In this document: positions 22,134-34,199 of the stretch, in pieces
Numbering within the stretch: the stretch's first letter is position 1
Layout of the letters: each line of letters opens with the position of its first letter
Origin: Arachnopeziza araneosa
Taxonomy: Eukaryota > Ascomycota > Leotiomycetes > Helotiales > Arachnopezizaceae
Reading direction: 5' to 3'
Assembly: GCA_003988855.1 (NCBI GenBank)
Contig: QYAI01000005.1
Coordinates: 1-64,000, forward strand
Length of the DNA stretch: 64,000 bases
Notes under the pieces: model-generated
The model's database searches: none
What the model was told of the DNA's origin: nothing
What the model saw: only the letters and a program-made list of their open reading frames with translations
Made by a program: the position numbers and the translations under genes

Positions 22134-25100
22134 ATGGAATCCACTACCGGAAAACGCGTGAGAGAGTCGCGGAGATCTGAACAAAGTAAACGACAATCCT
22201 ATTCATCTTCGCCGGCACCCCGCAGCTCCCAAAAAAAGCCGCGCAAGACAAGGTCAAGCTCCAGCCAATACTGGCCACTTAAGAATCCAGGAATACTTGA
22301 TGAGAAATTCGAGAACAATAAGTGGTACTATCTAGTCGCATGGGCAGATATTGACCCTGCGACTGGAGAGGAATACAGCCCGAGCTGGGTATGTCCGGAG
22401 AGGTGTATCGAGTCTTGAGGGCTATCTGACATATTTCTAGGAGCCATATAATAACGTTACCGAAGACGAGAGGGCGAAGTGGCAGAAGAGGAAGCTTGAT
22501 AGTCCTCAGGAGCAAACTGGTCACCTATCGTCGCCCATCGACTTGACGCAAGATAGCCAACCAATACGACCAGCGAAAAGGAAGAGAAGTCTAGTAGCCG
22601 AACAAGTATCGTCTGCGGAGGAACCACCGAGCAAGATTTCTCGGGTGGAAAGGAGGGAGGCTGGAAGTCCGCATGCGACAGGAGGCTATAGAAATAGAAC
22701 CGAGATCAAGGATAGCTACGAGGACGAGCATAATCAATTGAGCTCAAACGAACCCGGTGGCCCGCTCGTAGAGGTTTCTATCAACGAAGACTTTGATAGA
22801 ACGGCGTACGCCAAAATCCCTTCATCCTCCCAACTTTCTCAAAACTCGTCACAGCTAGGTGGCGCATCATCGATTTCTCGCATTTCTGCAGTTCGACCTC
22901 GACCCGCTAGGTTTATTTGGGACGAGGATATAATTCCAGATTCCCAAGACGCACACGGTTCGTCGTCGTTCCATCCTAGTGGAACGCAGGCTACTGGTAG
23001 TGCATCTCTATCCTCAAGCTCAGAAAATATAGCGGACCGTTCTGCAGAATTGAAGTCACAATCAAATCTTGATCAAGAAGTTCATAGAGACCGTCCAACA
23101 TCAAATAACAGTACCAAAAGCTTCGGTATCTCTTCAGGCCTGTCAATAAATCCACCAATTTGGCGTAACTCACCAGAAATTGAGGAGACACAAAGTCAAG
23201 CGAGGATTCCGGAAAGATCCATCACATCCATATTGCATTCACTTTCGTCAGGTCGTTCACTTGAGGAAGCCCAGAATAATTTGCAGCCTCAATCTCAACC
23301 GCAGCCTCAACTACCTTCGAGTCAGCCCTTTCAAACCCAGCTACCATTTGGACAAACAACACGAGAACAAAGGTAAGTGTGAAACTACACAGTCTCTCTT
23401 TGATTGGGTGTAATAGTGGCAAACCCTTCCCTTCAACGGCTCTAACAAATCGTAGCCCGCTTTTCGTCCAAAGTGACTTGAAATCAGCTTTAGAATCTCG
23501 CTTTAGATTAGCAGAAGGTCAATCGAAAGGGAGAACCCCGGCCCAAGAGCACAGGTAAACATATTACTACTTTTATTCCCTCTTTACTAAGCGCAGCATC
23601 TCTTTATCATATCTTTGGGGCGGTCTAATAAACTTGTAGTTTAAGTATTGCACGTAAAGCTGGTCTTGGATTAGCCGAGTTTCAACTGAAAGGAAGAGAG
23701 CCCACAACACAGGAGCAAAAGTAAGCATTCTTCGCTTTCCTACGTTACACTGAGAGTAGCAGCCTATCAAATTTTTGGGTTGCCTAACAAGATTTCTAGT
23801 TCACTTTCTAGAGGTGAAGCCGAACTTAGCTTGGCCGAGTCTCAAGTCAAAAAAGGAGAACTCGATAGATTACGCTCTATTCTACCTGCACGGAAATCAG
23901 CTTTGAGCTACTGGGATAATTGGGAAGCATCGCAGGTCGTCTCTGATCCTATTCAAGATTCGAATCTCACTACTACACGCGCTCCTAGCGTGTCAAGCTT
24001 ATTTGTTCCGCAACACACAATAGATCGAAGTCACGATTTGAACAACAGCGACGGAGTAACAGTCCAACAAGCGCTTACAATATCTCAGGAAGATAAATCT
24101 TCCTCAAGCCATCTCCCTAGTCCACCATTTGAGCACGTCATATCAAGTATTGAGCCAGCCGGCGATAACTCGTTACCATCACGGCCGGCAACGCCAGTAG
24201 CGTCGTCTCCCTTTCAAACCCCAACAGTTCAGACTGCCCAAACCCCAGATTCGAATTTCTCGAACATGGTAGAAATCATGGACGAGTTACGGAATCCTCA
24301 GCCTAGCGGTGGACCAAGACAAATGGTAGGATTAGTTCAGATGCCCTTTAAATTGAGTACAGAACAAGATGCAATAGGCCCTTCAATAGCATCTCAGTCT
24401 ATACCGGTGGCTTCCTATAATACGCTACCGTTACAACAAAGTATCGAAGATCCAACTTCTGTGCGAGAGGACACGTCAACAGAAGAAATGCCCGATATTC
24501 AAAACGCGCAAACCAACTCGGAAGAAGTTTTCGAAGACCCAGACGAATACGTTGTTCCTTTACCGATGGTATCTCATCCACGAGATATCTATGGGGGTGT
24601 TATTCGAAACTATCGGGATTACATCTATTCATTTCTTAATGACGAGGTTTTTGAGACAAGCTTGGTTAGGATGATCGACCGTATGTTGGATGATCTTGGA
24701 AAGCTCTGTGATCATCAAAACCTTCACGAAGACATTTCTTCAACTCAAATCTTCGATGACGATGTCGTACAAGCAAAATGGGCCGAGAATATTAGCACCA
24801 AATGCATGTTCCTAGCCGAGTTTTTAATGTTGATGGAATCAACAGATCGAAATATCCTCGTGCTCGTACGACCCGGCAGAATGATGCAAATATTAGAAGC
24901 AGTCTTCAAGTTTCATAATTTCGTCTACAGTATTGCTGGTCAAACTGGTGTGATAGGCGATGTCGATACCAGTTTGATGAGAATCACGTTACTTCCAACT
25001 ACGGGCGAGCAATTCAATGTGGCAGCAGATATGATCATTGCTTTTGATGCAACATTGACTGACGTTCCAAATCTCGAACAACTCCGAACAAATGCATCCT

Positions 25101-26711
25101 ATCCAAATAGGCGATTACCTCTAATGTCTCTTGTAATTATAAACTCCATCGAACATCTTGAAAAGCATTTTGGGAGAGATATGGAACCCGTCGAACGCAA
25201 GATCGCAATTGTCGCTCAAGTGCAGCACCTTGGTGACAACGTGGGAAAGCTTCCTTATGGAGGAGAGTACTTGGATCCAATGCATGCTGCGCAGGTCACA
25301 TCAAAGTTTATCATGAACGGTGCAAATCCTGCAACATGGCCGATTCTACCTCTTCCTGAGTTGGAAGATCTTGAATATGAATCTCAACCATCAAGAGAGC
25401 AGCAGTCTTCGGCCCCAGCTTATTATAATTCTAACTCTCTAGTTCAACCACCATCCGCCATCAAGCGGCCACTGGTAGGCTTAAAATTGATTCAATTTTT
25501 GTTTGTGATTGCTAATAAATTAGGATGACGACGTGATGCAATCTGAATCTCCAAAGCGTCCACGACTTAGTCCTTCCCCTAACGAGCCAGCAACTACGCA
25601 TATCAGCGACACTGTTCTCCCAACATCCTCTTCTATTGAGCTTAATATAAACCATATTAATTCAGCTTCCTCGTTTCCCGAAGGAGATGAGGAGGGTATG
25701 TCTTTACTAAAGCGTCTCCGGAGCCTCGAGACCAAACTCAAGGCTACAGAATCGCGAGAAGCTGAACTCGATGAATTAAGCACCAATCTCCAAGCTCAAC
25801 GTGATGATCTGAGAGCTAGTATCACTAAAATACAACCAAAATATCAAGAGGCACTTAATGACCGTGGTTTATTCGAACATGAACGAAACCTCGCCACTGC
25901 TAGAGAAGCCAAGGCAACAAAAAGCCTAGAAACTCAAACAGCCGCCTTGGAAAAGCTTAAGTCAGAGAAAGCAATCGTCGTTGACGAACTCACCGCGGCC
26001 CGTAAAACACTCTCTGAGTCCACCGTTCCCGAAATCGCCGCTATGGAAGCACTTCGCACCGAAATTGCCAGTTTAAAAGAAGCCAACGCCCGCCTAGAGA
26101 AGAGCAAAGAAAGCTCAGCCGGTATGCTGAAATACGTACAAGAAGCCTATCAAAATGCCTCCGCCGCGTCGGTCGAAATCAACGCCGAACTTGCTGAACT
26201 CAAGGCCCAAAATGAGGTCTTGCTGCGTAAATCCGATGAGAATGCCGTTCGTGTTCATGAGATTCAACGAGATGAAGAGCGGAAGTTCCTCAGAAATAGG
26301 ATTAGGACATTGCAAGAAGAGGTCAAAGACAGAGAGCGACAGCTTGAGAAAGCAGCCAGGGAGAAGGAACAGTTGAACCTCAGACGTGGTACGAGAGGCG
26401 CTTCAACCGGACCTAGGTCCCCCAGAATGGGCACTATGAGTCCCAGTGCAAGATTGGGCGGTGTTCAAGGACGCTTTGCGGCTGGTAATTATGGAAATAG
26501 TAACACGAATGGCAGTCGAGGTAATAGTCCTGCTCCAAATGATTTTGGCGCCGATGGTGCTAGTGCCAGAGGCTGGGGCAGTCAGGCTCCGGGCGTGAGT
26601 GGGATGTCCAACAGGGTGGGTGGTTTTGGTGAGGTGCTTTTTGGTCAGGATAGGGATGCGCAGAGTCAGAGAGAGAGAGGCCCTGTTAGATTTGGAAATC
26701 ATTTGCAGTAA
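22134..26711 (+). CDS. Chromodomain/HDAC-complex protein, CDP-2-like (HCHC)
   Basis: Six exons: 22134-22388, 22441-23372, 23456-23554, 23640-23720, 23800-25474, 25524-26711; 1409 aa, frame kept at every junction. Residues ~45-105 are a chromodomain-like module (KWYYLVAWADIDPATGEEYS then SWEPYNNVTEDE across intron 1). The centre is low-complexity, with an IDLTQD motif. Residues ~680-950 (PLPMVSHPRDIYGGVIRNY ... AEFLMLMESTDRNILVLVRP ... HLEKHFGRDMEPVERKIAI) match the class II histone deacetylase complex subunit 2/3 domain. The C-terminus is a long coiled coil (KRLRSLETKLKATESREAEL onward) and a Gly/Ser-rich tail. This architecture matches Neurospora CDP-2, which joins HP1, HDA-1 and CHAP in the HCHC complex that deacetylates histones in heterochromatin. 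The role here is inferred from architecture. Confidence 0.85.
23456..23870 (+). repeat. Tandemly duplicated exon-intron unit in CDP-2-like gene
   Basis: Exons 3 and 4 and the start of exon 5 each begin with the same codon phase (2) and encode related peptides: LAEGQSKGRTPAQEH, LAEFQLKGREPTTQEQ and LAESQVKKGELDR. The introns before them are 83, 85 and 79 nt, with similar ends (CTAACAAATCGTAG, CTAATAAACTTGTAG, CTAACAAGATTTCTAG). This points to tandem duplication of one exon-intron unit of about 165 bp. Confidence 0.7.
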
Positions 26712-27253
26712 TCTCAAGGTGGGCTCCTAAGCGCAAACGCTACGACAGCGGAGGAGGTTGAAGGAAAACACATCGACCAGTGAGCAGGAGAAATTAGTAA
26801 CACCTGCGACTTGCTGCTTGCGATTGCAGCGGCGGTTGCAGTGCGAAACTGGCCTAGTTAGCATTTTTGATTGTAGATATTATACACATTGCATTACTAG
26901 GAAAGAAAGATAGCAAGGGTGCGTAGTTGAATGGATTTGAGATTTTACTGAATTCTTAAGCGAGGGAAGTCATGAAGTGATGCCAAGTAATTAAGTGGTT
27001 TATTGTGTAAGCCCTAGGTTGGAGAACGGAATGAAATTAGCGGACGAGAGGGTTGGTCTTGTGTGGAACGGTCTTAGATAGTCAGGGAATCCAATTGGAT
27101 ATCAAGAGCTTGTTGGTTCGTAATGCCAGTCTTCACTAATTATGTAGACTACGATACAGCCCATGCATGCAACCTAGCAACCATATATTGCTGCAATAAC
27201 ACCTCAAAAGCAAGCATAGCGAAAAGAACAGAGCCGCACCACTCTGATCCAAT
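26712..27253. other. Convergent 3' flanks
   Basis: Untranslated DNA between the convergent chromodomain and ribosomal protein genes. No gene or repeat seen. Confidence 0.6.
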
Positions 27254-28657
27254 CTAATCCTCCTTCAAGACACCAGCGAACGGCGTCTTATCAGCACGTT
27301 CCGGCTTTCCAGCATTCAAACCCTTCGTACCAATCTTAGCCTTGCTATAGCCAGCCGCGTACGGGTTCAGTCTTAGAAGAACCTGCTTATTCTGTAGGGG
27401 ATTCTTCTTCTGAACACCAGCGCGTTTGGTCTTGGATTGACCAATGGCAGCGCGGATCACGGCTTGCAATTCAGAGCTGTTGATCAAGCGGCCAATGTCG
27501 GCTTGGTGGACAACGGGGGAGGGGAGGAGGAAATCCTTCTTCAGCTCTGAGGGGGCGATGGTAGAGCCGTAGATGGTATCGAGTGCAGCAAAGGCAGCGG
27601 ATGTCCAGATGATGAAACGTCCAAGGTGGCCACCTGGTGCTAGTTGGAGGAGGTTGAGTGCGAAGACTGAGGACGTCTCAACACCAGCGATGTTGCGGAA
27701 TGCGAGGGAGAGCTCTTTGCCATCAACAGCAGGGTCATATACGATAAGGGGTCCACGTCGTTGACGGTGACGGCGGCCACGGAGTTTACCCTTCCCTGCG
27801 CGCAGCTTGCGGGAGGCCTTGACTTTCTCAATATCGGGACCAGCTCCGATGGATTTCAGAAGGCCGAGAGCTGCGGATGTGCGAGCAATAGCGGCGCCTT
27901 CGAAGATTTTGGAGTTGATGACGAGGGGAACTTCGGGAACGGTGGAGACTTGGTGACCGCGTGCCAAAAGGAGAGCTGGGACTGAGGATGCAGCGAGGGC
28001 GGAAACGGTAGCATATCGCCTGTAGAAATCAGTACTTAGAAACCATTGAAGATGGCATATGCTCACTTCTGACCCAGGTTAATCTTTTGGTGCCACTTTC
28101 TCCAGACCTTGGTTGGTGCGAACATACGACCAGATCTGCACATGTTACCGAAAGCAGCTTGTCCAGCACGGTGAGTTCCTCCTCCAGAGACACGAGGAAT
28201 ACGTGCAACAGCACGACCTGTGTAACAGAATCAGCCATTGTTCTCCAAGTCATAAGTTCCAGAAACTATCTCCACTCCAACTCAATCTCTTCCTCCATAT
28301 CATCCCCGGGTTTAGAGCAAAAATGTGTACTAACCAGTACCCCAAGACTCTGCAGAAGTTTGATGGCCAGCCTTTTCGCTCACAGCATATGGTTGACGCT
28401 TGTTCTTGGCCATTCCAGTATGAACAGTCTGAACGATATCAGGACGGATGGGTGAATTGAAGACCTAATTTCAGTATCGTTAGCATCAATATCTCATTCC
28501 TCAATCCTATCAATTTCTCCATATCAATTTCTGCACACAGATATAATCTCTCCCACATTCCCAACAACAGAACCATTCGTACCTTTGGTAGTGGGTGGGT
28601 CGAACCGCTGGCTTTACCCTCGGCCGACAAGATGGAAACAGTTGGACGGGACGCCAT
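27254..28657 (-). CDS. RPL4: 60S ribosomal protein uL4 (L4)
   Basis: Four exons (28657-28583, 28464-28335, 28217-28067, 28019-27254), introns of 118, 117 and 47 nt, 373 aa. The start MASRPTVSILSAEG follows family convention. Diagnostic stretches are MAKNKRQPYAVSEKAGHQTS, ARIPRVSGGGTHRAGQAAFG (the extended loop entering the peptide tunnel), MCRSGRMFAPTKVWRKW and KLRAGKGKLRGRRHRQRRGP. The protein sits in the large subunit near the nascent-chain exit tunnel. Short first exons are usual for fungal ribosomal protein genes. The upstream region contains a CACGTG palindrome. Confidence 0.98.
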
Positions 28658-29351
28658 CTTGAGGGATTGATGGCCTTGTCTTGGTTGTCGAGAGGAAGTG
28701 TCGATGGTGTTTGGTCGCAAAATTTCGCGAATTTTTGGGAATATGTGATTGTGGGGGGCCGGGTCCGGCATCATGGTTTTTCCGGCGCTCGTCACGTGCT
28801 TATCGATTCGTTCAATGTGATTTCCATCACAGGTGTCAATTTTCCTTTTTGGGATGGCAATTTATTTGATTTCGATCACTCAATCTAGATAGATTATTAA
28901 TTTCGGAATCAGGACCGAAATGGCACCTGTCAAAAGTGTTGAATATCTTTACAGCGGCTGTAAGGAAGTTCGTCCTACAATTACTCACTTCACTTTATGG
29001 GAAACAGGCAAGTATGGTATATCTTAAACAGACCCTTAATGATCCCATGTTCATTTGGTTCTTTATCAATCTTTCCAACGGGTATCGCGTCATATACAAT
29101 TCATCAGCGCAGCCCATGTTCCCACTCAATCCTAAACGGAGTAAAACAGCAATCATGTGTCATGATGACAGTGGTATATCGTATTTCCTTCCGTAACGCC
29201 ACGCAAAACAACAAGCCGTAAAGAAACAATGAGTGTGTGCAGCTCGACTGCGGGGAATGAAATCCAAGTCCAAGATAGACGTAAATGTAATGCAAAAAGC
29301 CCTCCCAAAATATTAAGTATATACAAGAATAAAGCCGTTTGCTTCTGGAAC
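28658..29351. other. RPL4 promoter region and 3' flank of next gene
   Basis: About 0.7 kb without a supported gene. It contains the CACGTG at 28793-28798 and should hold the strong RPL4 promoter. Confidence 0.6.
28793..28798. promoter_or_regulatory. CACGTG upstream of RPL4
   Basis: E-box palindrome about 135 bp upstream of the RPL4 start. Cbf1-type sites are reported in ribosomal protein promoters of several ascomycetes; the link here is inferred. Confidence 0.35.
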
Positions 29352-30707
29352 TCAGCGTGCTTTTACAGACTTCCTACGCCCGAGACTAAGCATAAATGAG
29401 CTTTTGCGCTCTTTGGACGGGCTGGCTGGCACTGGTGGCGGTGAGGGTATTTTGATTGTAGATTTTGTGAGTTTTGTAGAGAATGTAGGTGCAGTTGTAG
29501 TACTTAGAGTTACGGGTATGGATTCGTGTCTTTTGACTACTTCGATACTTTGCTCGACAATCCTCTGTTCTGTGGTATGAATTGATTCTGCTTCGGTGAC
29601 ATTCTCTTGAGGAAACAGGATAGAGATATGAGAGGCGTTCCGTTGAGAGATGACACCAGCAGTGTAAGCGAGACTTATTTTAGGCATACTCGTTTTCCGT
29701 GCTTTGGTAAGAGTGCGTTGAAATCCGCGCTTAAACGCCATAGCTGCCATGCTAGTTGGTGTTTTTGGTGTTGGTGGCTCAGCATCGGTGTCTTGTGGAT
29801 TCGCTTCTGGGGCTGCCGAAGCGAATGGGTCAGAGTCGAGGAAGGAGTGAGATGCTCCTGTGATAGAGTTCTTGGTATGTGTGACGAGATTGGCTAACCG
29901 AGATGGCTTTCGTGCTGTGTAGGAGAGGTTGGTGACAGAGGCGGTAGTAGAACTGGAGACTTGTGAGATGCTTGCAAGATTTGAGGACTGCGAGGATGAT
30001 ATCGAGGAGATGGACATGCGTCGAGAGTCGCGGATAGCAGAGTCACGAAGGTTCAGCGGCGCCGGTCTGCGAAGGAGTGATCTCTTGGGTGGTTCAGAGG
30101 TTGTGTCGATGGAAAGCTTCATGGACAATCGGTTGTCAACTGATTTGGGAGAGCTATTTGGCGAAAGCGTAATCTCGATTATTTGCGGCTTTCCAACCAC
30201 CTGGAATGAGATAGCCACGGCCATAATCTCCTGCGATTTCCGACTCGAAGCTCGAGATGATGCTGCCCTTGTATCTGTCGCATCTTCCGAGTTCGTGCCT
30301 TCTAAATCCGAGAGGTATTCCTCATATTCGTCTGAAAGCGAGCCGTCTTCCTCACTAGATAAGTAATGCTCAAGCGGATCAGATTCCTCGACGATGGAGA
30401 CCTTATCTTGTTCCTTTCGTGCAGCTTCTAGAGATTTGAGCTCTAGCATGACGCTCTCTAGTATCTTCGACGTCCTCTTCTCGCTGCGTTGAGGTAAGGT
30501 TGGAGCCCTCACAGGCTTCTTGGGCCGTGGCCTGTGCAAGATTGAGCCCTCCATATCGCTATCCACACACTCTCCCTCGTCGTATTCCTCAAAGTCCTCG
30601 TAACCACTGTCCTGGTCCTTCTCCACGGCCTCTGGCGGTCCTGGGGAGGAGTCCTGGACTTCTTCTACCATCTCCCTCGAAGGGAGTAATTTCGTAACAA
30701 GTGGCAT
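29352..30707 (-). CDS. Hypothetical Ser-rich, acidic protein, 451 aa
   Basis: A single long open frame with no recognised domain. The N-terminal third is acidic (DSGYEDFEEYDEGECVDSD; SEEDGSLSDEYEEYLSDLEG). The middle holds a short ordered-looking stretch (IMAVAISFQVVGKPQIIEIT) and Ser-rich tracts (RRMSISSISSSQSSN). The C-terminus is basic with SP/TP sites (PPTPKTPTSMAAMAFKRGFQ; IKIPSPPPVPASPSKERKSS). It is probably an intrinsically disordered phosphoprotein. Codon use looks ordinary, and the frame is far longer than chance allows in this composition. No signal peptide or membrane helix. Function unknown. Confidence 0.7.
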   Translation of the reverse strand: MPLVTKLLPSREMVEEVQDSSPGPPEAVEKDQDSGYEDFEEYDEGECVDSDMEGSILHRPRPKKPVRAPTLPQRSEKRTSKILESVMLELKSLEAARKEQDKVSIVEESDPLEHYLSSEEDGSLSDEYEEYLSDLEGTNSEDATDTRAASSRASSRKSQEIMAVAISFQVVGKPQIIEITLSPNSSPKSVDNRLSMKLSIDTTSEPPKRSLLRRPAPLNLRDSAIRDSRRMSISSISSSQSSNLASISQVSSSTTASVTNLSYTARKPSRLANLVTHTKNSITGASHSFLDSDPFASAAPEANPQDTDAEPPTPKTPTSMAAMAFKRGFQRTLTKARKTSMPKISLAYTAGVISQRNASHISILFPQENVTEAESIHTTEQRIVEQSIEVVKRHESIPVTLSTTTAPTFSTKLTKSTIKIPSPPPVPASPSKERKSSFMLSLGRRKSVKAR

Positions 30708-33008
30708 CCTTTCCTTTTCCTTTATTCCTGAAACAATTGGAGTCCCTTGTGTTCTCTGGGGGGGCAGATTGACCTGTGTTCCCCAGTTCGTCGGCCTCCC
30801 TGCGTCCCCTGTGGATTTCGATATCGATAGATTCGGCCGGGGAAGACTTTATATTTCAAGTTTCCAGCCACTCTCCAGCCTCGAAAGTGTAATTGAAGGA
30901 GCTTATTAAATGATCGCTAATCTGAGGAATCCACTTTGGAGTGCTCAGAAGGGTGTTCGGCTGGCGGCGTCGTGGGGAAATGGGTGTTTCAAATTGATAC
31001 CGACATTCAAGCCCACGAAATGAGAGAGGAATAACTGTTCGTCGTAACAAGAAGAGTATAAGATACGAAGAGTGCGGGCGGTGAAGAGCAAACGCTAGCA
31101 GACTGCGGCGGATGCGCGAGGGACTTTATGATAAGATAGGTTCAGCTTTTTTTTCAGGAGGGCAGGAATATGTTGCGTGAGCGGTGTCAAGATGAAGGTT
31201 GGGTGTGCTTCATGGCTTGCCGTTGGCCTGTTCCTAGCCACCGCGGCCACGGCCATGCCTCTCCTGCTGTGACTTGCAGCAACCCCTCCACCACCTCAAT
31301 GAGAACTGCATTCCCAGGCCAATCCTACCCATCCCTCTGTCGAGACTGGGTGGGCGACCTTGAGCAGGAGCCATTCACGGAGGGCCTGATGGACCAGCGA
31401 CGCCATGGATAGGACGACGACGACCGATCGGACGTGGGTATTGGCCACTCCCCTACCAAGCCACGACGGCTATTCTTGGGGTTGGACTGTCAAGGAACCA
31501 GCGCCGGCAGGCTGAGACGACGCTGCACTTGACGCTGGCCAGTAATAGGCGACCGTTTCTTCAGGCTGTGCTGCGAACCGGCCCAGCATCCTAAGCTGTT
31601 GTTTCGAAGATACAGGTCGCTGATGGGACGAACGAACCAGAACTCCGCCTCCACACTCTACGTCCCAATGCATACCATTCTCGCCTCTCTCAGCAGCGGC
31701 CTTGGGAATCCTCAGAGCAAATCAGTCAGCGAGCGAGGAATCACAAGATCCTCATGATGATCGACGACCGCAACGGCGTCCCTTTCCCACCGCAACGCTG
31801 GAAGACAACGACCGAACATAGGGGCAGGGGAAGGGGAGAAGGGGCACGCGGTGATGTTGGTCAACACCTCCATCACAATCTCACTCTAACCTCACCTAGC
31901 CCTACTTCCGTACCCTAACCCAAAATCTAAACGCTCTGCCAGTTTGCCGTCCGGTCCAAACCTCTCCCTCACCCTCCAAACCGTTTCCTCACATGTGCTG
32001 CTTCAAACGTGTATCGCGAGACGACACACTCCTCCAATATGACTGTGCTCTGTTTCCTCCTCACTGTCTGGAACACGATGGCGCAATGAATCATCCTAAC
32101 CTTCTTTCCGCACAGACAGCCCCGTTGTTATTGGGACGCTCGTCCGTGGGCCTCACTTTCTCCGAGCTGCTGGTTTGACACCGTCCGAATATCCAATCCT
32201 CTGTGCGAAAATAACCTTCGAAACTTGACCTGCACCCCATCTCGCTTCCGCCGTCATCTTGCATGGATGGGGTCCAGGTTTCTCATTTCTACGCAAGGAA
32301 AACCGCCTCCGCCTCTCGAGGTTTGATGTTTCAATCAAGGCTTCGATACACTATAGAATGATATAATAGTTCATTCTTGTTTCTCGGAAGCTGAATCATC
32401 TCAGAGTCATCCCCACGAGCTTCGTGGTCTTGTTGTTGGCCGCTGAGTTGGCAGCCACGTCCAGGACAGGCACCAAGTTCTGTCGCCAGGCTGAATGTTA
32501 GACGCGGATTGTCAGCCAGGAAGCCAGGCAGCGTCACATTCCCAATTTTCAGGTCAAATCAACTTGCATAATCATCAGCTGCAGAGCATGGGACAGCATC
32601 GCTCTTATCCCCAAGGTTTCAACTCTCGACATGCTTATCGATCTAGAATTCTTCAGTGACATCTAGTATTATTTTATTCCGAGTACGGTACATGCTTCCC
32701 AGCCCAGCGCAAAAAGAATATTCACATTTCCACGCCAACCCCTCCCAACCACCCAACCACCCAACCGACGATGCATCTACAGTAATACAAAAGGAGAAGG
32801 AGAGTGAAACATGTAGTCTTTCTCATATGCATGCGTCTAATTCCCTGACATTAAAGAGTTCTTATGACTTGGGAGGAGCCTCTTTCATCCCACTTTTCAT
32901 ACATTATACAGAGAATTAGAGTCTATCTCAATGCTGTTCTCTAAGGTTCCAGATAATGTCAATCGATATCAGGATCGATTATGATCGACTGTGATCGATG
33001 TTTATCAT
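30708..33008. other. 2.3 kb gene-poor stretch with GC-rich block
   Basis: About 31.14-32.2 kb is visibly richer in G and C than its surroundings. It includes one short signal-peptide-like frame (listed separately) and purine-rich runs near 31.82 kb, but no coherent gene. The left part is the promoter of the hypothetical gene ending at 30707. The right part is the elongase 3' flank. Confidence 0.5.
31192..31410 (+). pseudogene. Possible secreted-protein relic
   Basis: ATG at 31192 opens MKVGCASWLAVGLFLATAAT, a good signal peptide ending in ATA-MP, but the frame stops after 26 codons. A different frame continues AVTCSNPSTTSMRTAFPGQS to TAG near 31410. No intron with GT-AG ends can join them. 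It is either a broken small secreted protein gene or chance in a GC-rich block. Confidence 0.2.
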
Positions 33009-34199
33009 TTATGCCTTGCGGGATCGGGTAGCAGGTCCTTTGGGGCTCGTACCCGAAGTAACTGCGTGGCCATTGGTACCTGCCTTGCCGTTCATGAGAG
33101 CTGTAACGTCTGGGATTTGGGCATCCATGAGGGATCGTCTAGCCTTGCGGGTGGTTGGTCGCTTGCCATCTTTCTTGTAGGTTGCAAAGTAGAAAGAGAT
33201 AAACAAGAGGAGGTAAGAGGTGAGGATGCCAATGCCAGAAAAGGCCGCGAATTCTTCTCCGGCGCACTTTCCTGCATTAGGCATCCATTGGAAATAGGTA
33301 GAGGTGAAGTAGGTGTAAGAGGCAAAATAAACGAAGCCTGGGACGATTTTGTCAGCAGCTGAACTGGTAAAGGGGAATTGTCAGCCTTACCGAGATCAAT
33401 GACAAACTGGATGATCTGAAGACGGGTGATCCACTCCTTCCACCAAATGCGAATACCACGCGCACTCTGGAAATAGTACCAGTACATAACAACGTGAACA
33501 GTCAAGTTCAATGTGATAGGGACCCATGATACCGAAGTCAATCCAATTAGTTGAGTGTAGCAGAGGAGGGCAGTTGCTCCATGGTGATAGCAGTGAAGGA
33601 AGGCTGCATATTATATCAGTGCATGAACCCCCAAAGTGTTTTCAGCTCGAAATCCTTACTCAATGGCTTCTTCTTCAAAACCAGGAAAACGGTGTCGAGC
33701 AACTCAAGGTACTTGGTCAGATAGTTCAGCTGAAGGATGTTAGCATATGCAGGAACAAGTATTGATCTAGATTTTGGATTCGTACGTAGTAAAGGATCAC
33801 CAAAGGAGGAGTCCATCCGCCCTTCACGTCGCAGATGGCGTAGAAAATTCCGTTGTTGACTACAGTAGGAATCAATTGCTCCAGGAACAGGGCCAATAGT
33901 ACGCCACTGATGGCGGTAAGGTAGAAATTGTGCAGTATGAAGACATTATTCATCTTGATCGCCTCGCGATTTCGCATTAACTCCCTGCCACCAAAGATTA
34001 CAAGGTAGTAAGTGAGAATCATCAGGCCGCTCTCTTTTAATGTCGACATTGGCGTGACTCGAGGTTGGAAATCGAAATCCTGCGGATGGTATCCCATCAC
34101 CGCGGTGAACGCCTTGTCGAAGATGGGCCATAAGTGGATGCCGAATGGCCTATCGAGCGTCGGGAGAGGAATCGACTTGAGGATATCCGAAGAAGCCAT
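33009..34199 (-). CDS. Very-long-chain fatty acid elongase (ELO family)
   Basis: Four exons (34199-33786, 33729-33660, 33603-33391, 33337-33009), introns of 56, 56 and 53 nt, 341 aa. ELO proteins are ER multi-pass condensing enzymes joining malonyl-CoA to acyl-CoA. The signature histidine box is FLHCYHHGAT in exon 3; the adjacent stretches YLTKYLELLDTVFLVLKKKP and TVHVVMYWYYFQSA are equally typical. At least six hydrophobic helices are visible. The C-terminus is basic (KKDGKRPTTRKARR ... TRSRKA), like ER-retained yeast Elo2/Elo3. Substrate chain length (sphingolipid VLCFA as for Elo2/3) is inferred. A CACGTG lies about 360 bp upstream. Confidence 0.92.

Noticed and set aside
28218..28582. Possible intronic snoRNAs in RPL4
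   Set aside because: The introns show only loose TGATG/CTGA strings, without proper C/D spacing or terminal stem.
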